A DNA stretch of 44,290 bases from Prolixibacteraceae bacterium (GCA_003457135.1 DMSQ01000075.1:1-44290); one strand, 5' to 3'. Counted from the stretch's first letter, positions 31,072 through 40,713 are shown. Program-made: numbers and translations. The notes: generated by a model not told the origin, from the letters alone.

Positions 31072-34000
31072 TTAAAGCGTCTTGGCAACTTCTGTTAAAG
31101 TAAATGCTTCGATAAAGTCACCCTCTTTTACATTGTTGTAATTGTCTATATTCAAACCACATTCATAACCTTTAAGCACTTCTTTCACATCATCCTTGAA
31201 ACGTTTGAGTGAGCCAAGTGTTCCGGTATAGATTACAATTCCATCGCGGATAACCCGAACTTTATCTTTTCGGATAATCTTCCCGTCGCGCACAATACAG
31301 CCTGCAATGGTTCCCACTTTGGTAATTTCGAATGCTTCCATAACTTCGGCAGTTCCGGTAATTTCCTCTCTAATTTCAGGAGAAAGCATACCTTCCATTG
31401 CTGCCTTTATTTCGTTAATGGCATCATAAATGATTGAGTATAAACGGATATCAATTTGTTCTTTTTCGGCAATCTTTCGGGCATTGACCGATGGACGCAC
31501 CTGGAACCCAACAATAATGGCATTCGAGGCTGTTGCAAGCATGATATCCGATTCGGAAATAGCGCCCACAGCTTTGTGGATGACATTAACCTGAATTTCC
31601 TGGGTAGATAACTTAATCAATGAATCAGAAAGCGCTTCGATTGATCCGTCAACATCGCCCTTCACAATCAGGTTAAGTTCCTGGAAGTTTCCGATAGCAA
31701 TACGTCGTCCGATTTCATCCAAGGTAATATGTTTCTGTGTGCGGAGACCCTGTTCGCGGGCTAACTGTTCACGTTTATTGGCAATGGTACGCGCATCGCG
31801 TTCATTCTCCATTACATTAAATTTGTCGCCTGCCTGTGGCGCTCCGTCCAAACCAAGAATAATTACCGGTTCGGCAGGAAGAGCAACAGTAACCTTTTGG
31901 TTTCGTTCGTTGAACATCGCTTTCACGTGCCCAAAATACTGACCAGCTAATAAGACATCGCCCACTTTTAATGATCCGTTCTGAACCAAAACTGTAGCTA
32001 CATAGCCACGGCCTTTATCTAAGGTTGACTCTATAACTGTTCCGGTAGCGCGTTTATTCGGATTTCCTTTTAATTCGAGCATTTCAGCTTCGAGCAATAT
32101 TTTTTCGAGTAGTAAATCAACATTTAAACCGCTCTTGGCCGAAATGTCCTGACTCTGATATTTTCCGCCCCAATCCTCGACCAAATAATTCATGGCTGCC
32201 AGTTTCTCCTTGATCTTCTCCGGATTTGCTCCGGCCTTATCAATTTTGTTGATGGCAAAAATGATCGGAACCCCTGCTGCGGCAGCATGGTTGATCGCTT
32301 CTATTGACTGTGGCATGATGTTATCGTCGGCAGCAATGATGATAATGGCGATATCGGTAACCTGGGCGCCCCTGGCACGCATGGCCGTAAAGGCTTCGTG
32401 TCCGGGAGTATCCAAAAAGGTTATTTCCTTACCGTTTTTCAGTTTCACGTGATAAGCTCCAATGTGCTGTGTAATACCTCCGGCTTCACCGGCAATTACA
32501 TTAGTACTGCGGATATGGTCGAGCAGAGAAGTCTTACCATGGTCAACGTGGCCCATTACGGTAACTATCGGAGCTCTCGGCAATAACTGTTCGGGGGTGT
32601 CAGGTTCCTCTTCAATAGCAACCTGAATTTCGGCGCTTACAAATTCAACTTTGTATCCAAACTCATCGGCCACAACAGCCATGGTTTCGGCATCGAGGCG
32701 CTGATTGATGGATACAAACAAACCAAGGCTCATACAAGTTGAAATCACGCTGGTGACTGAAGCGTCCATCATGGTTGCCAGTTCGTTAACCGACACGAAT
32801 TCGGTTACTTTCAGGATATTTTTATCTTCTGTATCGCGTTCGGCCTGGGCAGCCATCCTATCGCTGGCAATCTGCCGTTTATCTTTACGGTATTTCGACC
32901 CTTTTGATTTTGTACCCTTGGTAGTTAAACGGGCCAGGGTATCTTTGATTTGTTTCTGAACATCTTCTTCGCTCACTTCTTTTTTAAGTAGCGGCCGTTT
33001 TTTCAGGCTGGATTTTTCGCCTGCAGGCCTTGCAGCAGACCCAATATTTTTTGTCACCACCAGTTTTTTTCTTTCGCCTGGCGGAACGGCAGGTCTCTCG
33101 GCAACATTTACACGTTGCTGATTTCCCGGAATATCTTTCGAAATACGTTTTCTCTTTTTCTTCCTGCTCTGCTGTTGTACAGATTCGCCCTGTGCTGCAG
33201 CCGGTTTTTTATCGCCCGGAAGTTCAATTTTTCCGACAACATTAGGTCCGTTAAGCTTCTCAACCCGCGCTTTAATTACAGTTGGTCCGGTTCTTTCAGT
33301 AACTACCGCTGAAACTTCAGGAGTGCCTTCATTCTCACTTGGTTTAAAGGTATCACGACGAACCTTCTCGCGGTCTTTACGTTCTTCTTCTTTTTGCTTT
33401 TTGCTTTTCTTTGCCGGCCTGGTTTTTTGATTCAGCAAATCAAGGTCAATTCTTCCAACCACCTTAACTTCTTCAACCTTTGGGACATTAGTTGTTAAAA
33501 TGTCTGAGCCATAACGATCTTCTTCAAAAATTTCACGCACAGGTTCTTCAGATACTTCAGGAGCAACCTTCGCTACAGGTTTTTCGTGTTTATGTTCTTT
33601 TACAGGTTTTGTTTCTTCAGTTATTTGGGGCTTATCCTGAACAGGACTTTCTTCAGTGGAAGGTTTATGTTGAACGGGTTTTGGTTTTTCTACAGTTGCT
33701 GAAACTTCTTCCCTTTTTCTGACTGCACCATGATGGTCAAGATCTATCTTTCCAACCACTTTGGGCGATTCTATTTCCTGACGGTTCGTGGTTATAATTT
33801 CTTCCCTGTGTTCTTGCCTGAAAGGTTTTGGCTCACTTTGCGGAAGGTGTTCAATCCTTTTAGAGGTATGTCCTTTAATGATCACCTCATCATCTTCATA
33901 GTCATCTTTGACATGTTTGTGACTTGAATCTTTCACATCATCCAATGAAACAGACTCCTGCACACTGCGGTGACTTTTCAGATTGATTTTTTCCGATTCT

Positions 34001-34185
34001 TTTTTCAGGCTGACATCACTTTTGTATTCTTTTTCAAGAAGATGGAACTGATCGTCTGAAATCTTATTGTTTGGATTTGTATCAATATCAAATCCTTTCT
34101 TGTGCAAAAATTCAACGATGGTAGAAATACCAACATTAAAATCCCGCGCTACTTTACTTAACCGTTTTATACTTCCTATAACCAT
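31072..34185 (-). CDS. infB: Translation initiation factor IF-2
   Basis: A 1037-aa GTPase that brings fMet-tRNA to the 30S subunit and promotes subunit joining. An N-terminal IF2_N-like helix (RLSKVARDFNVGISTIVEFLHKKG) is followed by a charged linker of about 400 residues, then a second IF2_N-like segment (VSVNELATMMDASVTSVI...). The G domain has GHVDHGKT (about 543-550), DTPGHEAFT and NKID, and domains II-IV end in IEAFTLTEVAKTL. The linker repeats a short motif VVG(K/R)I(D/E)L three times. It is third in the rimP-nusA-infB operon. Confidence 0.97.
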   Translation of the reverse strand: MVIGSIKRLSKVARDFNVGISTIVEFLHKKGFDIDTNPNNKISDDQFHLLEKEYKSDVSLKKESEKINLKSHRSVQESVSLDDVKDSSHKHVKDDYEDDEVIIKGHTSKRIEHLPQSEPKPFRQEHREEIITTNRQEIESPKVVGKIDLDHHGAVRKREEVSATVEKPKPVQHKPSTEESPVQDKPQITEETKPVKEHKHEKPVAKVAPEVSEEPVREIFEEDRYGSDILTTNVPKVEEVKVVGRIDLDLLNQKTRPAKKSKKQKEEERKDREKVRRDTFKPSENEGTPEVSAVVTERTGPTVIKARVEKLNGPNVVGKIELPGDKKPAAAQGESVQQQSRKKKRKRISKDIPGNQQRVNVAERPAVPPGERKKLVVTKNIGSAARPAGEKSSLKKRPLLKKEVSEEDVQKQIKDTLARLTTKGTKSKGSKYRKDKRQIASDRMAAQAERDTEDKNILKVTEFVSVNELATMMDASVTSVISTCMSLGLFVSINQRLDAETMAVVADEFGYKVEFVSAEIQVAIEEEPDTPEQLLPRAPIVTVMGHVDHGKTSLLDHIRSTNVIAGEAGGITQHIGAYHVKLKNGKEITFLDTPGHEAFTAMRARGAQVTDIAIIIIAADDNIMPQSIEAINHAAAAGVPIIFAINKIDKAGANPEKIKEKLAAMNYLVEDWGGKYQSQDISAKSGLNVDLLLEKILLEAEMLELKGNPNKRATGTVIESTLDKGRGYVATVLVQNGSLKVGDVLLAGQYFGHVKAMFNERNQKVTVALPAEPVIILGLDGAPQAGDKFNVMENERDARTIANKREQLAREQGLRTQKHITLDEIGRRIAIGNFQELNLIVKGDVDGSIEALSDSLIKLSTQEIQVNVIHKAVGAISESDIMLATASNAIIVGFQVRPSVNARKIAEKEQIDIRLYSIIYDAINEIKAAMEGMLSPEIREEITGTAEVMEAFEITKVGTIAGCIVRDGKIIRKDKVRVIRDGIVIYTGTLGSLKRFKDDVKEVLKGYECGLNIDNYNNVKEGDFIEAFTLTEVAKTL

Positions 34186-34197
34186 ACAATGCCAGAA

Positions 34198-35433
34198 TTA
34201 CTCAAATTCATTTCTCAGTATTCGAAGGACCTCATCTATAGTTTCCTCTTCGAGGTCGGTTCTTTTGATCAGCTCTGACCGGGTAAGGCTCAGTACATTT
34301 TTAGCTGTATCGCAACCAATTGACCGTAATTGGTCAATTACCCAGCTTTCAATTTCATCGGCAAATTCTTCCAGATTAACATCCTCATCATCCTGAGCTA
34401 CCTCACGGTAAACATCAATTTCGTAGCCGGTAAGCTGACTGGCCAGTCTGATATTTAAACCGCCTTTTCCGATTGCCATCGAAACTTCGTCGGGTTTCAG
34501 ATAAACATCGGCGCGTTTGGTATCCTCGTGCAATTTGATGGATGATACTTTGGCCGGATTCAAAGCACGTTGAATAAACAACTGATTGTTGGCCGAGAAA
34601 TTAATAACATCAATATTTTCGTTACGCAATTCACGGACGATACCATGAATACGTGATCCTTTCATTCCAACACAAGCTCCAACCGGATCAATCCGTTCGT
34701 CGTACGATTCAACAGCAACTTTAGCCCTTTCGCCTGGAACCCTGACAATTTTTTTGATGGTAATTAATCCATCAAAAATTTCAGGAACTTCCAATTCGAA
34801 TAAACGTTCGAGAAAAACAGGTGAAGTACGCGAGAGAATAATCAGCGGATTATTGTTGCGCAGTTCAACTTTATAAACCACAGCACGAAGGTTGTCTCCT
34901 TTTCTGAAATAATCGGAAGGAATCTGTTCTGTTCTTGGAAGAATAAGCTCATTTCCTTCATCGTCAAGGATCAGGATTTCTTTCTTCCAAACCTGATAAA
35001 CTTCGCCGGCCACGATATCGCCAATTTTGGTCCGGTATTTATTAAAAACATGGTCTTTTTCAAGCTCCATAATGCGACTGGCAAGATTTTGACGCAAATT
35101 CAGGATAGCCCTGCGGCCAAACTGGGCCAGTTTCACCTCATCGGTTACTTCTTCACCAATTTCGTAATCTGCATCAATTTTTTTGGCGTCGTTCAAGGTA
35201 ATCTGCAGGTTCGGATCTTCAAAATCCTCATCAGCCACTACGGTTCTGTTACGCCATATCTCAAAGTCACCTTTATCGATGTTAATGATCACATCGAAGT
35301 TTTCATCTGTGCCGTATGTTTTTTGAAGGACATTTTTAAATACATCTTCCAAAACGCTCATCATGGTAGCGCGGTCGATGCTTTTTAGTTCCTTAAATTC
35401 GGCAAAGGTGTCGATAAGATTAAGAGTCTCCAT
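34198..35433 (-). CDS. nusA: Transcription termination/antitermination factor NusA
   Basis: A 411-aa RNA polymerase-associated factor. An N-terminal domain (FAEFKELKSIDRATMMSVLEDVFKN), an S1 domain (about 130-200, GDIVAGEVYQV), KH1 (VGACVGMKGSRIHGIVREL) and KH2 (MAIGKGGLNIRLASQLTG) are visible. A short acidic/helical C-terminal segment (EEFADEIESWVIDQLRSIG...) follows. The length fits NusA proteins with only a short C-terminal part. It lies 12 nt after rimP and before infB, the conserved order. Confidence 0.96.
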   Translation of the reverse strand: METLNLIDTFAEFKELKSIDRATMMSVLEDVFKNVLQKTYGTDENFDVIINIDKGDFEIWRNRTVVADEDFEDPNLQITLNDAKKIDADYEIGEEVTDEVKLAQFGRRAILNLRQNLASRIMELEKDHVFNKYRTKIGDIVAGEVYQVWKKEILILDDEGNELILPRTEQIPSDYFRKGDNLRAVVYKVELRNNNPLIILSRTSPVFLERLFELEVPEIFDGLITIKKIVRVPGERAKVAVESYDERIDPVGACVGMKGSRIHGIVRELRNENIDVINFSANNQLFIQRALNPAKVSSIKLHEDTKRADVYLKPDEVSMAIGKGGLNIRLASQLTGYEIDVYREVAQDDEDVNLEEFADEIESWVIDQLRSIGCDTAKNVLSLTRSELIKRTDLEEETIDEVLRILRNEFE

Positions 35434-35445
35434 CTCGTCCCGGTT

Positions 35446-35907
35446 TTAAAATTTGATTATTTTTTTTGCTTCTTTTATTTCTGAGTATTCAAAATGATGA
35501 ACCTTTGTTACCAGTTCCTTCTTTTTCGATCCTTCAATTTTTTCTTTGGTAGTAACTTCCAAATCAATCCCCTTGTCATCAGCCATATTTAACAGTCCAA
35601 TCATTTTATGGCCATTTGCCAGTAATACTTCAATTTCGGTACCTTCATTTTTTTTATACTGACGAACAAGCCTGAAAGGTTCACTTAATCCGGCAGAAAA
35701 TACAGATAATTCAAAATCTTCTTCTTCCCTGTCAAGGCCATTTTCAACATGCCTGCTTATTTCAACAATCTGGTTAATCGAAATGCCGCTATCACTGTCA
35801 ACCATAACATGGATTACATTGCTCGATGAAACAGTAACATCAACCAGAAACTGGTCGTCATTCAGCTTTTCATTTACAAGATTGGCTATTTTTTCTTTTC
35901 CGATCAT
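35446..35907 (-). CDS. rimP: Ribosome maturation factor RimP
   Basis: A 153-aa protein needed for 30S assembly. The N-terminal alpha/beta domain (FLVDVTVSSSNVIHVMVDSDSGISINQIVEISRHVE) is followed by EEDFELSVFSAGLSEPFR and a C-terminal SH3-like barrel (YKKNEGTEIEVLLANG). It is first in rimP-nusA-infB. A consensus promoter lies 63-93 nt upstream and a short hairpin lies between promoter and start. Confidence 0.94.
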   Translation of the reverse strand: MIGKEKIANLVNEKLNDDQFLVDVTVSSSNVIHVMVDSDSGISINQIVEISRHVENGLDREEEDFELSVFSAGLSEPFRLVRQYKKNEGTEIEVLLANGHKMIGLLNMADDKGIDLEVTTKEKIEGSKKKELVTKVHHFEYSEIKEAKKIIKF

Positions 35908-35922
35908 ATTTGTGTAATAAAA

Positions 35923-35943
35923 TAGGGGACTCTTGATCCCCTA
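35923..35943 (-). other. Leader hairpin of the rimP-nusA-infB operon
   Basis: TAGGGGA-N7-TCCCCTA, a perfect 7-bp stem, ends 16 nt before the rimP start and could mask the initiation region. A weaker TTTGG-N6-CCAAA stem lies just 5' of it (35946-35961). Confidence 0.45.
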
Positions 35944-35969
35944 CCTTTGGTTTTCCCCAAATGCCGCGA

Positions 35970-36000
35970 CAAAAATAGTAATTTTAATTAAATTGTCAAA
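35970..36000 (-). promoter_or_regulatory. Bacteroidota-type promoter of rimP-nusA-infB
   Basis: On the minus strand TTTG (36000-35997) is followed after exactly 19 nt by TATTTTTG (35977-35970), an exact match to TAnnTTTG. Transcription would start near 35963, giving a leader of roughly 55 nt. Confidence 0.8.
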
Positions 36001-36082
36001 ATCAATTCCATAAGGTTTCATTTAATCGTTTCAAAATCATAGCGAAGAAACAATTAAACATACTCCTGAAACAAAACTTTTC

Positions 36083-36090
36083 TACTTTTG
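36083..36090 (+). promoter_or_regulatory. -7 element before the HD hydrolase gene
   Basis: TACTTTTG matches TAnnTTTG, 35 nt before the GTG start. No TTTG -33 is present at 19-21 nt, so support is partial. Confidence 0.35.
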
Positions 36091-36124
36091 TCACGTTTGT
36101 ACGAACAGACAGATCCTTAATAAA

Positions 36125-37378
36125 GTGAAAACAAATAAGAATAAAATAATCAACGATCCGGTTTTTGGATTCATCAACATACGGTCGGAGATAGTTTTCG
36201 ATTTAATTGAACACCCCTATTTTCAGCGACTTCGCCGGATTAAACAGTTGGGATTGTCTTATCTGGTATATCCAGGAGCCAACCACACCCGCTTTGAACA
36301 TGCCCTTGGAGCGCTCCATCTGATGCGTTCCGCCATTGCCATCCTTCGGTTAAAAGGTCAGGAAATTTCGGATGAGGAAGCCGATGCAGTAACAATAGCC
36401 ATTTTACTTCACGACATTGGTCACGGTCCATTTTCACATGCTCTTGAAAACACCGTGGTTCAGGGAATTCCTCATGAAAAAATTTCACTGCTCCTGATGG
36501 AAGAGCTGAACCGGCAGTTCGAAGGTAAACTTGGTTTGGCAATCAGCATCTTTACCGATCAATACGACCGGCATTTCCTGCACCAGCTTGTTTCCAGCCA
36601 GCTTGACATGGACCGGCTCGATTACCTGAGCCGGGACAGCTTTTTTTCAGGAGTTTCGGAAGGAGTAATAAGTTCTGAACGAATTATTAAAATGCTCCAT
36701 GTTAAAAACGATGAGTTGGTGGTTGAATACAAAGGAATATATTCGGTCGAGAATTTCCTGATTGCCCGCCGGTTGATGTACTGGCAGGTTTATTTGCACA
36801 AAACCGTATTATCGGCCGAATACCTGCTCATTAATGTTCTTGCCCGTGCAAGGGAAATTGCAGTGTCGGGTACAGAACTTTTTGCAACTCCCGTACTGAA
36901 AGTCTTTTTGGGCAACGAAATCACATTAGACGATTTTACTTTTAACCGGTTTGTTGACGGACGACCTGTACTTGAGCTTTTTGCCAGCCTCGACGACAAT
37001 GATATATTGGCTTCAATCAAAGAATGGCAAAACCATCCCGATTCAATATTATCATATCTTTCCCGCTGTATTATTAATCGCCGGTTATTCAAAATAAAGA
37101 TTAGCAAAAAACCAATTTCCGAACAGAAGATTGCCATTCTGAAAGAAAAAATATGCAGTCATTTTAATGTTTCCAATGAACAACTTCACTATTTCCTGAT
37201 TTCTGACACCATCACAAACAGCGCGTACAATAAGGTTTCAAGCGATAAAATTAATGTTTTGTTCAAAAACAATAAGGTAAGCGACATTGCCGATGCTTCC
37301 GACATTAATCTTTCGGTTTTCTCGGAAACGGTTAGGAAATATTTTATCTGTTATCCGAAAGAATTGGACATTAAATAA
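36125..37378 (+). CDS. HD-domain phosphohydrolase (SAMHD1/dNTPase-like)
   Basis: A 417-aa metal-dependent HD hydrolase. The HD signature is complete: His59 in TRFEHALG, His96-Asp97 in LLHDIGH, with His100/His105 and a distal Asp in QLDMDRLDYLSRDS (about 161-171). Relatives include dGTPase- and SAMHD1-like proteins; the substrate of this conserved Bacteroidota member is not known to me. The frame opens with GTG at 36125 (MKTNKNKI), and no ATG precedes the conserved DPVFGFINI. It is followed at 37 nt by lpxD. A promoter for lpxD overlaps its end, so cotranscription is not needed. Confidence 0.88.
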   Translation: MKTNKNKIINDPVFGFINIRSEIVFDLIEHPYFQRLRRIKQLGLSYLVYPGANHTRFEHALGALHLMRSAIAILRLKGQEISDEEADAVTIAILLHDIGHGPFSHALENTVVQGIPHEKISLLLMEELNRQFEGKLGLAISIFTDQYDRHFLHQLVSSQLDMDRLDYLSRDSFFSGVSEGVISSERIIKMLHVKNDELVVEYKGIYSVENFLIARRLMYWQVYLHKTVLSAEYLLINVLARAREIAVSGTELFATPVLKVFLGNEITLDDFTFNRFVDGRPVLELFASLDDNDILASIKEWQNHPDSILSYLSRCIINRRLFKIKISKKPISEQKIAILKEKICSHFNVSNEQLHYFLISDTITNSAYNKVSSDKINVLFKNNKVSDIADASDINLSVFSETVRKYFICYPKELDIK

Positions 37379-37394
37379 TTAAAATCTATTTTTG
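37363..37394 (+). promoter_or_regulatory. Promoter of the lpxD-lpxC/fabZ-lpxA operon
   Basis: ATTG (37363-37366) is followed after 20 nt by TATTTTTG (37387-37394), an exact TAnnTTTG. It lies 21 nt before the lpxD ATG and overlaps the 3' end of the HD hydrolase gene. Confidence 0.65.
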
Positions 37395-37415
37395 CACGGC
37401 ATTATAAAATGAAAT

Positions 37416-38462
37416 ATGGAATTTAAAGCTCAAAGTATAGCTGATTTTCTGGGAGGTACGGTTGAAGGAGATGCCGAAATATCGGTATCGAATGTGGCCA
37501 AAATTGAAGAAGGCAAACCAGGAACATTAGCTTTTCTTGCTAATCCGAAGTACTACAAATACCTATACGAAACAAATGCTTCTATCGTAATTGTGAATCT
37601 CGATTTTGTGCCTGAGGCTGAAGTTAAGACTACCCTAATCAGAGTTCCTGACGCCTACAAAGCTTTCGCATCGCTGCTCGAACTTTATCAGCAGGCTAAA
37701 GGATTTAAAACCGGAATTGAAACCCCTTCCTATATTGATAGTACAGCATCGCATGGAAATGACATATACATTGGAGCATTCGCCTACATCGGTAAAAATG
37801 TGAAGATCGGAAACCATGTCAGGATATATCCCCATGTGTATATCGGTGATAATACTTCGGTTGGAGACAATTGCACGCTTTTCTCCGGAGTTAAAATATA
37901 TGAAGATACCATCATTGGCAACGCATGTATTATACATGCCGGAGCAGTTATCGGATCAGATGGATTTGGTTTTGCCCAGACCAAAGATGGAACCTACAAA
38001 AAAATTCCGCAGGTTGGAAATGTAATACTGGAAGACCAGGTCGAAATCGGGGCCAATTCAACCATTGATTGCTCCACCATGGGATCAACCATCATCCACA
38101 AAGGAACCAAAATTGACAATTTGGTTCAGATAGCCCATAACGTTGAGATTGGTGAAAACACCGTAATTGCAGCTCTAACCGGAATTGCAGGCTCAACAAA
38201 AATTGGAAAGAATTGTCGCTTTGGAGGTCACGTTGGTGTTGCCGGTCATATTACCATTGGAGATAATGTTAACCTCGGGGCCATGACCGGAGTTGCCAAT
38301 AATGTAAAATCTGACCGGACGATGCTCCTGCAACCTGCCATGGAATTTGCACATGCAGCTAAAGTTGCTGCCATTTTCCGAAATCTTCCTCAATTACGCG
38401 AACAGGTAATTGATCTGGCCCGACAGATTACCCAAATTAAAAAAAAGCTTGAAGACAATTAG
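37416..38462 (+). CDS. lpxD: UDP-3-O-acylglucosamine N-acyltransferase LpxD
   Basis: A 348-aa lipid A enzyme that N-acylates UDP-3-O-acyl-GlcN. An N-terminal uridine-binding domain (GTLAFLANPKYYKYLY) is followed by many left-handed beta-helix hexapeptides (IGNHVRIYPHVYIGDN...). IGSDGFGFA (179-187) and the catalytic His241 in QIAHNVEIG are visible. A C-terminal helix (REQVIDLARQITQIKKKLE) ends the protein. It heads the operon lpxD-lpxC/fabZ-lpxA; spacing to the next gene is 9 nt. Confidence 0.96.
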   Translation: MEFKAQSIADFLGGTVEGDAEISVSNVAKIEEGKPGTLAFLANPKYYKYLYETNASIVIVNLDFVPEAEVKTTLIRVPDAYKAFASLLELYQQAKGFKTGIETPSYIDSTASHGNDIYIGAFAYIGKNVKIGNHVRIYPHVYIGDNTSVGDNCTLFSGVKIYEDTIIGNACIIHAGAVIGSDGFGFAQTKDGTYKKIPQVGNVILEDQVEIGANSTIDCSTMGSTIIHKGTKIDNLVQIAHNVEIGENTVIAALTGIAGSTKIGKNCRFGGHVGVAGHITIGDNVNLGAMTGVANNVKSDRTMLLQPAMEFAHAAKVAAIFRNLPQLREQVIDLARQITQIKKKLEDN

Positions 38463-38471
38463 AAAACAGGA

Positions 38472-39860
38472 ATGATAGTCAGACAAAAAACACTAGCAAA
38501 GGAGTTTTCGATCAGTGGAAAAGGTTTACATACCAATTGTTTGGTTAAAATGACCTTTAAACCTGCGCCGGTTAACCACGGATTTAAATTTCAGCGTATT
38601 GACCTCGACCATAAACCGATATTGAATGCCAATGCCGACTGCGTTGTAGATACTTCACGTGGTACGGTCATCGAAAGCCAGGGCGCCCGCTTAAGTACCA
38701 TCGAACACAGTCTGGCCGCACTAACCGGAATGGATTTAGACAATGTACTGATTGAAATTGACAACGAGGAAGTTCCGATTCTGGATGGCAGTTCCCGCTT
38801 TTTTGTTCAGGCTATTGAAGATGCCGGAATTATTGAACAAGATGCCGAGCGCGAATACTTCGTAATCACAGAACCAATTATTTTTAAAAATTCAAAAACA
38901 GGCTCCGAAATTGTGGCCTTGCCCGACAATGATTACAATCTAAACGTATTAATTTCGTTTAATTCTACAGTCTTAAACAACCAATATGCCACTTTAAATT
39001 CACTTTCTGATTTTAAAGACGAAATTGCCAACTGCCGAACTTTTGTATTTCTGCACGAACTGGATTTTCTGTTGAAAAACAACCTGGTAAAAGGTGGAGA
39101 TATGGATAGCGCCATTGTAATTGTTGATCGTCCGGTAACGCAGGAAGAACTTGATCGGATTGCCGATTTATTCCATCATAAAAGGGTTGAAGTAAAATCA
39201 CAGGGTGTTCTAAACAATATTGATCTTCAATACGATAATGAATGCGCCCGGCATAAACTGCTCGATGTAATCGGCGATCTGGCTTTAGCCGGAAAACGGA
39301 TTAAGGGCCGGATTATTGCCACCAAACCGGGACATAGTGCCAATACCGAATTCGCCAAACTGATCAGAAAGGCTATCATAAAAGAAGAATCAAGAGAAAA
39401 AGCTCCACTATATCATCCAAATTCTCCGGTTATAATGGATGTCAATAAGATCAAGGAATTACTGCCTCATCGTTACCCGTTTTTATTAGTGGATAAAATT
39501 ATTGATGTTCAGAAAGATTTTATTGTCGGGGTTAAAAACGTAACGGCTAACGAACCTTTCTTCCAGGGCCATTTTCCCAATGAACCTGTTATGCCCGGCG
39601 TTTTGCTGGTTGAAGCAATGGCTCAGGCTGGCGGAATTTTTGTACTTCGTAACCTCGAAGGCAAATTTTCGACCTATTTCATGAAAATTGACAATGTCAA
39701 ATTCAGGAAAAAGGTTGTGCCTGGCGATACCATTATTTTTAAAGTGGTTCTTACCTCTCCTATCCGCCGTGGTATTGCTGAGATGAGAGGTTTATGTTAT
39801 GTTGGTGATACAGTGGTTGCCGAAGGAGATTACATGGCCCAGATTGTGAAAGTGAATTAA
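38472..39860 (+). CDS. lpxC-fabZ: Bifunctional LpxC deacetylase / FabZ dehydratase fusion
   Basis: A 462-aa fusion typical of Bacteroidota. Residues 1-305 are LpxC, the zinc-dependent UDP-3-O-acyl-GlcNAc deacetylase: His79 in IEHSLAAL, HKLLD with His261 and Asp265 as zinc ligands, and His288 as the catalytic candidate. Residues about 320-462 are FabZ, the 3-hydroxyacyl-ACP dehydratase: HRYPFLLVDKI, catalytic His367 in GHFPNEPVMPG and Glu381 in LLVEAMAQ. Fusion places the committed lipid A step and a competing fatty acid step under one translation unit. It lies between lpxD and lpxA. Confidence 0.97.
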   Translation: MIVRQKTLAKEFSISGKGLHTNCLVKMTFKPAPVNHGFKFQRIDLDHKPILNANADCVVDTSRGTVIESQGARLSTIEHSLAALTGMDLDNVLIEIDNEEVPILDGSSRFFVQAIEDAGIIEQDAEREYFVITEPIIFKNSKTGSEIVALPDNDYNLNVLISFNSTVLNNQYATLNSLSDFKDEIANCRTFVFLHELDFLLKNNLVKGGDMDSAIVIVDRPVTQEELDRIADLFHHKRVEVKSQGVLNNIDLQYDNECARHKLLDVIGDLALAGKRIKGRIIATKPGHSANTEFAKLIRKAIIKEESREKAPLYHPNSPVIMDVNKIKELLPHRYPFLLVDKIIDVQKDFIVGVKNVTANEPFFQGHFPNEPVMPGVLLVEAMAQAGGIFVLRNLEGKFSTYFMKIDNVKFRKKVVPGDTIIFKVVLTSPIRRGIAEMRGLCYVGDTVVAEGDYMAQIVKVN

Positions 39861-39878
39861 ACAGAAAACAAGATATAA

Positions 39879-40661
39879 ATGAAACAACCATTAGCTTACA
39901 TCCACCCGGAAGCAAAAGTTGCTGAGAATGTGATTATCGAACCATTCGTGACCATCAATAAAGATGTGATTATTGGAGAAGGAACATGGATTGGATCGGG
40001 TGCTACCATCATGCCAGGAGTTCGGATTGGTAAGAACTGCCGCATTTTCCCCGGAGCAGTAATCGGTGCCGAACCACAGGATTTAAAATTCAGAGGTGAA
40101 TATTCAATCGCCGAAATAGGCGACAATACAACGATCCGCGAATTTGTAACCATCAACCGGGGAACTGCAGCAAAAGGAAAAACCGTTGTCGGCAACAATT
40201 GTCTGCTGATGGCCTATGTTCACGTGGCCCACGACTGCGTGGTTGGTAACAATGTCATTCTGGTGAACAGCACACAACTTGCGGGCGAAGTGCTCATAGA
40301 CGACTATGCAATTCTTGGTGGAATGGCTGCCGTGCACCAGTTTGTTCACATTGGCTCGCATGTGATGGTTTCGGGAGGATCGCTGGTACGTAAAGATATT
40401 CCGCCATTCATCAAGGCTGGCCGCGAACCGCTTTCGTATGTCGGGATCAATTCGATTGGATTGAGGCGCCGCAATTACAGCAACGAGAAGATTCGTGAGG
40501 TTCAGGAAATTTACCGGTACATTTATCAGAAAGGCCTGAATATTTCTCAGGCCGTTGAAATCATTGAGGCCGAAATGCCCGCTTCCACCGAGCGCGACGA
40601 AGTACTGCTTTTTATTAAAGATTCGAAACGGGGAATTATTCGTGGCTATTTACCCGATTAA
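39879..40661 (+). CDS. lpxA: UDP-GlcNAc acyltransferase LpxA
   Basis: A 260-aa left-handed beta-helix enzyme performing the first step of lipid A synthesis. It has repeated hexapeptides and the signature YVHVAHDCVVGN with catalytic His118. GGMAAVHQFVHIG and the C-terminal helical domain (YSNEKIREVQEIYRYIYQKG) follow. It is the last gene of the lpx operon, 18 nt after the fusion gene and 22 nt before a strong terminator. Confidence 0.97.
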   Translation: MKQPLAYIHPEAKVAENVIIEPFVTINKDVIIGEGTWIGSGATIMPGVRIGKNCRIFPGAVIGAEPQDLKFRGEYSIAEIGDNTTIREFVTINRGTAAKGKTVVGNNCLLMAYVHVAHDCVVGNNVILVNSTQLAGEVLIDDYAILGGMAAVHQFVHIGSHVMVSGGSLVRKDIPPFIKAGREPLSYVGINSIGLRRRNYSNEKIREVQEIYRYIYQKGLNISQAVEIIEAEMPASTERDEVLLFIKDSKRGIIRGYLPD

Positions 40662-40683
40662 TTTTTCCTGAAAATAATACTGC

Positions 40684-40713
40684 AAAGCCTTGAAGAAATT
40701 CAGGGCTTTTTTT
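40684..40713 (+). terminator. Rho-independent terminator of the lpx operon
   Basis: AAAGCCTTGAA-GAAA-TTCAGGGCTTT, an 11-bp stem with one G:U pair and a GNRA-type loop, followed by a T-run. Confidence 0.9.
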
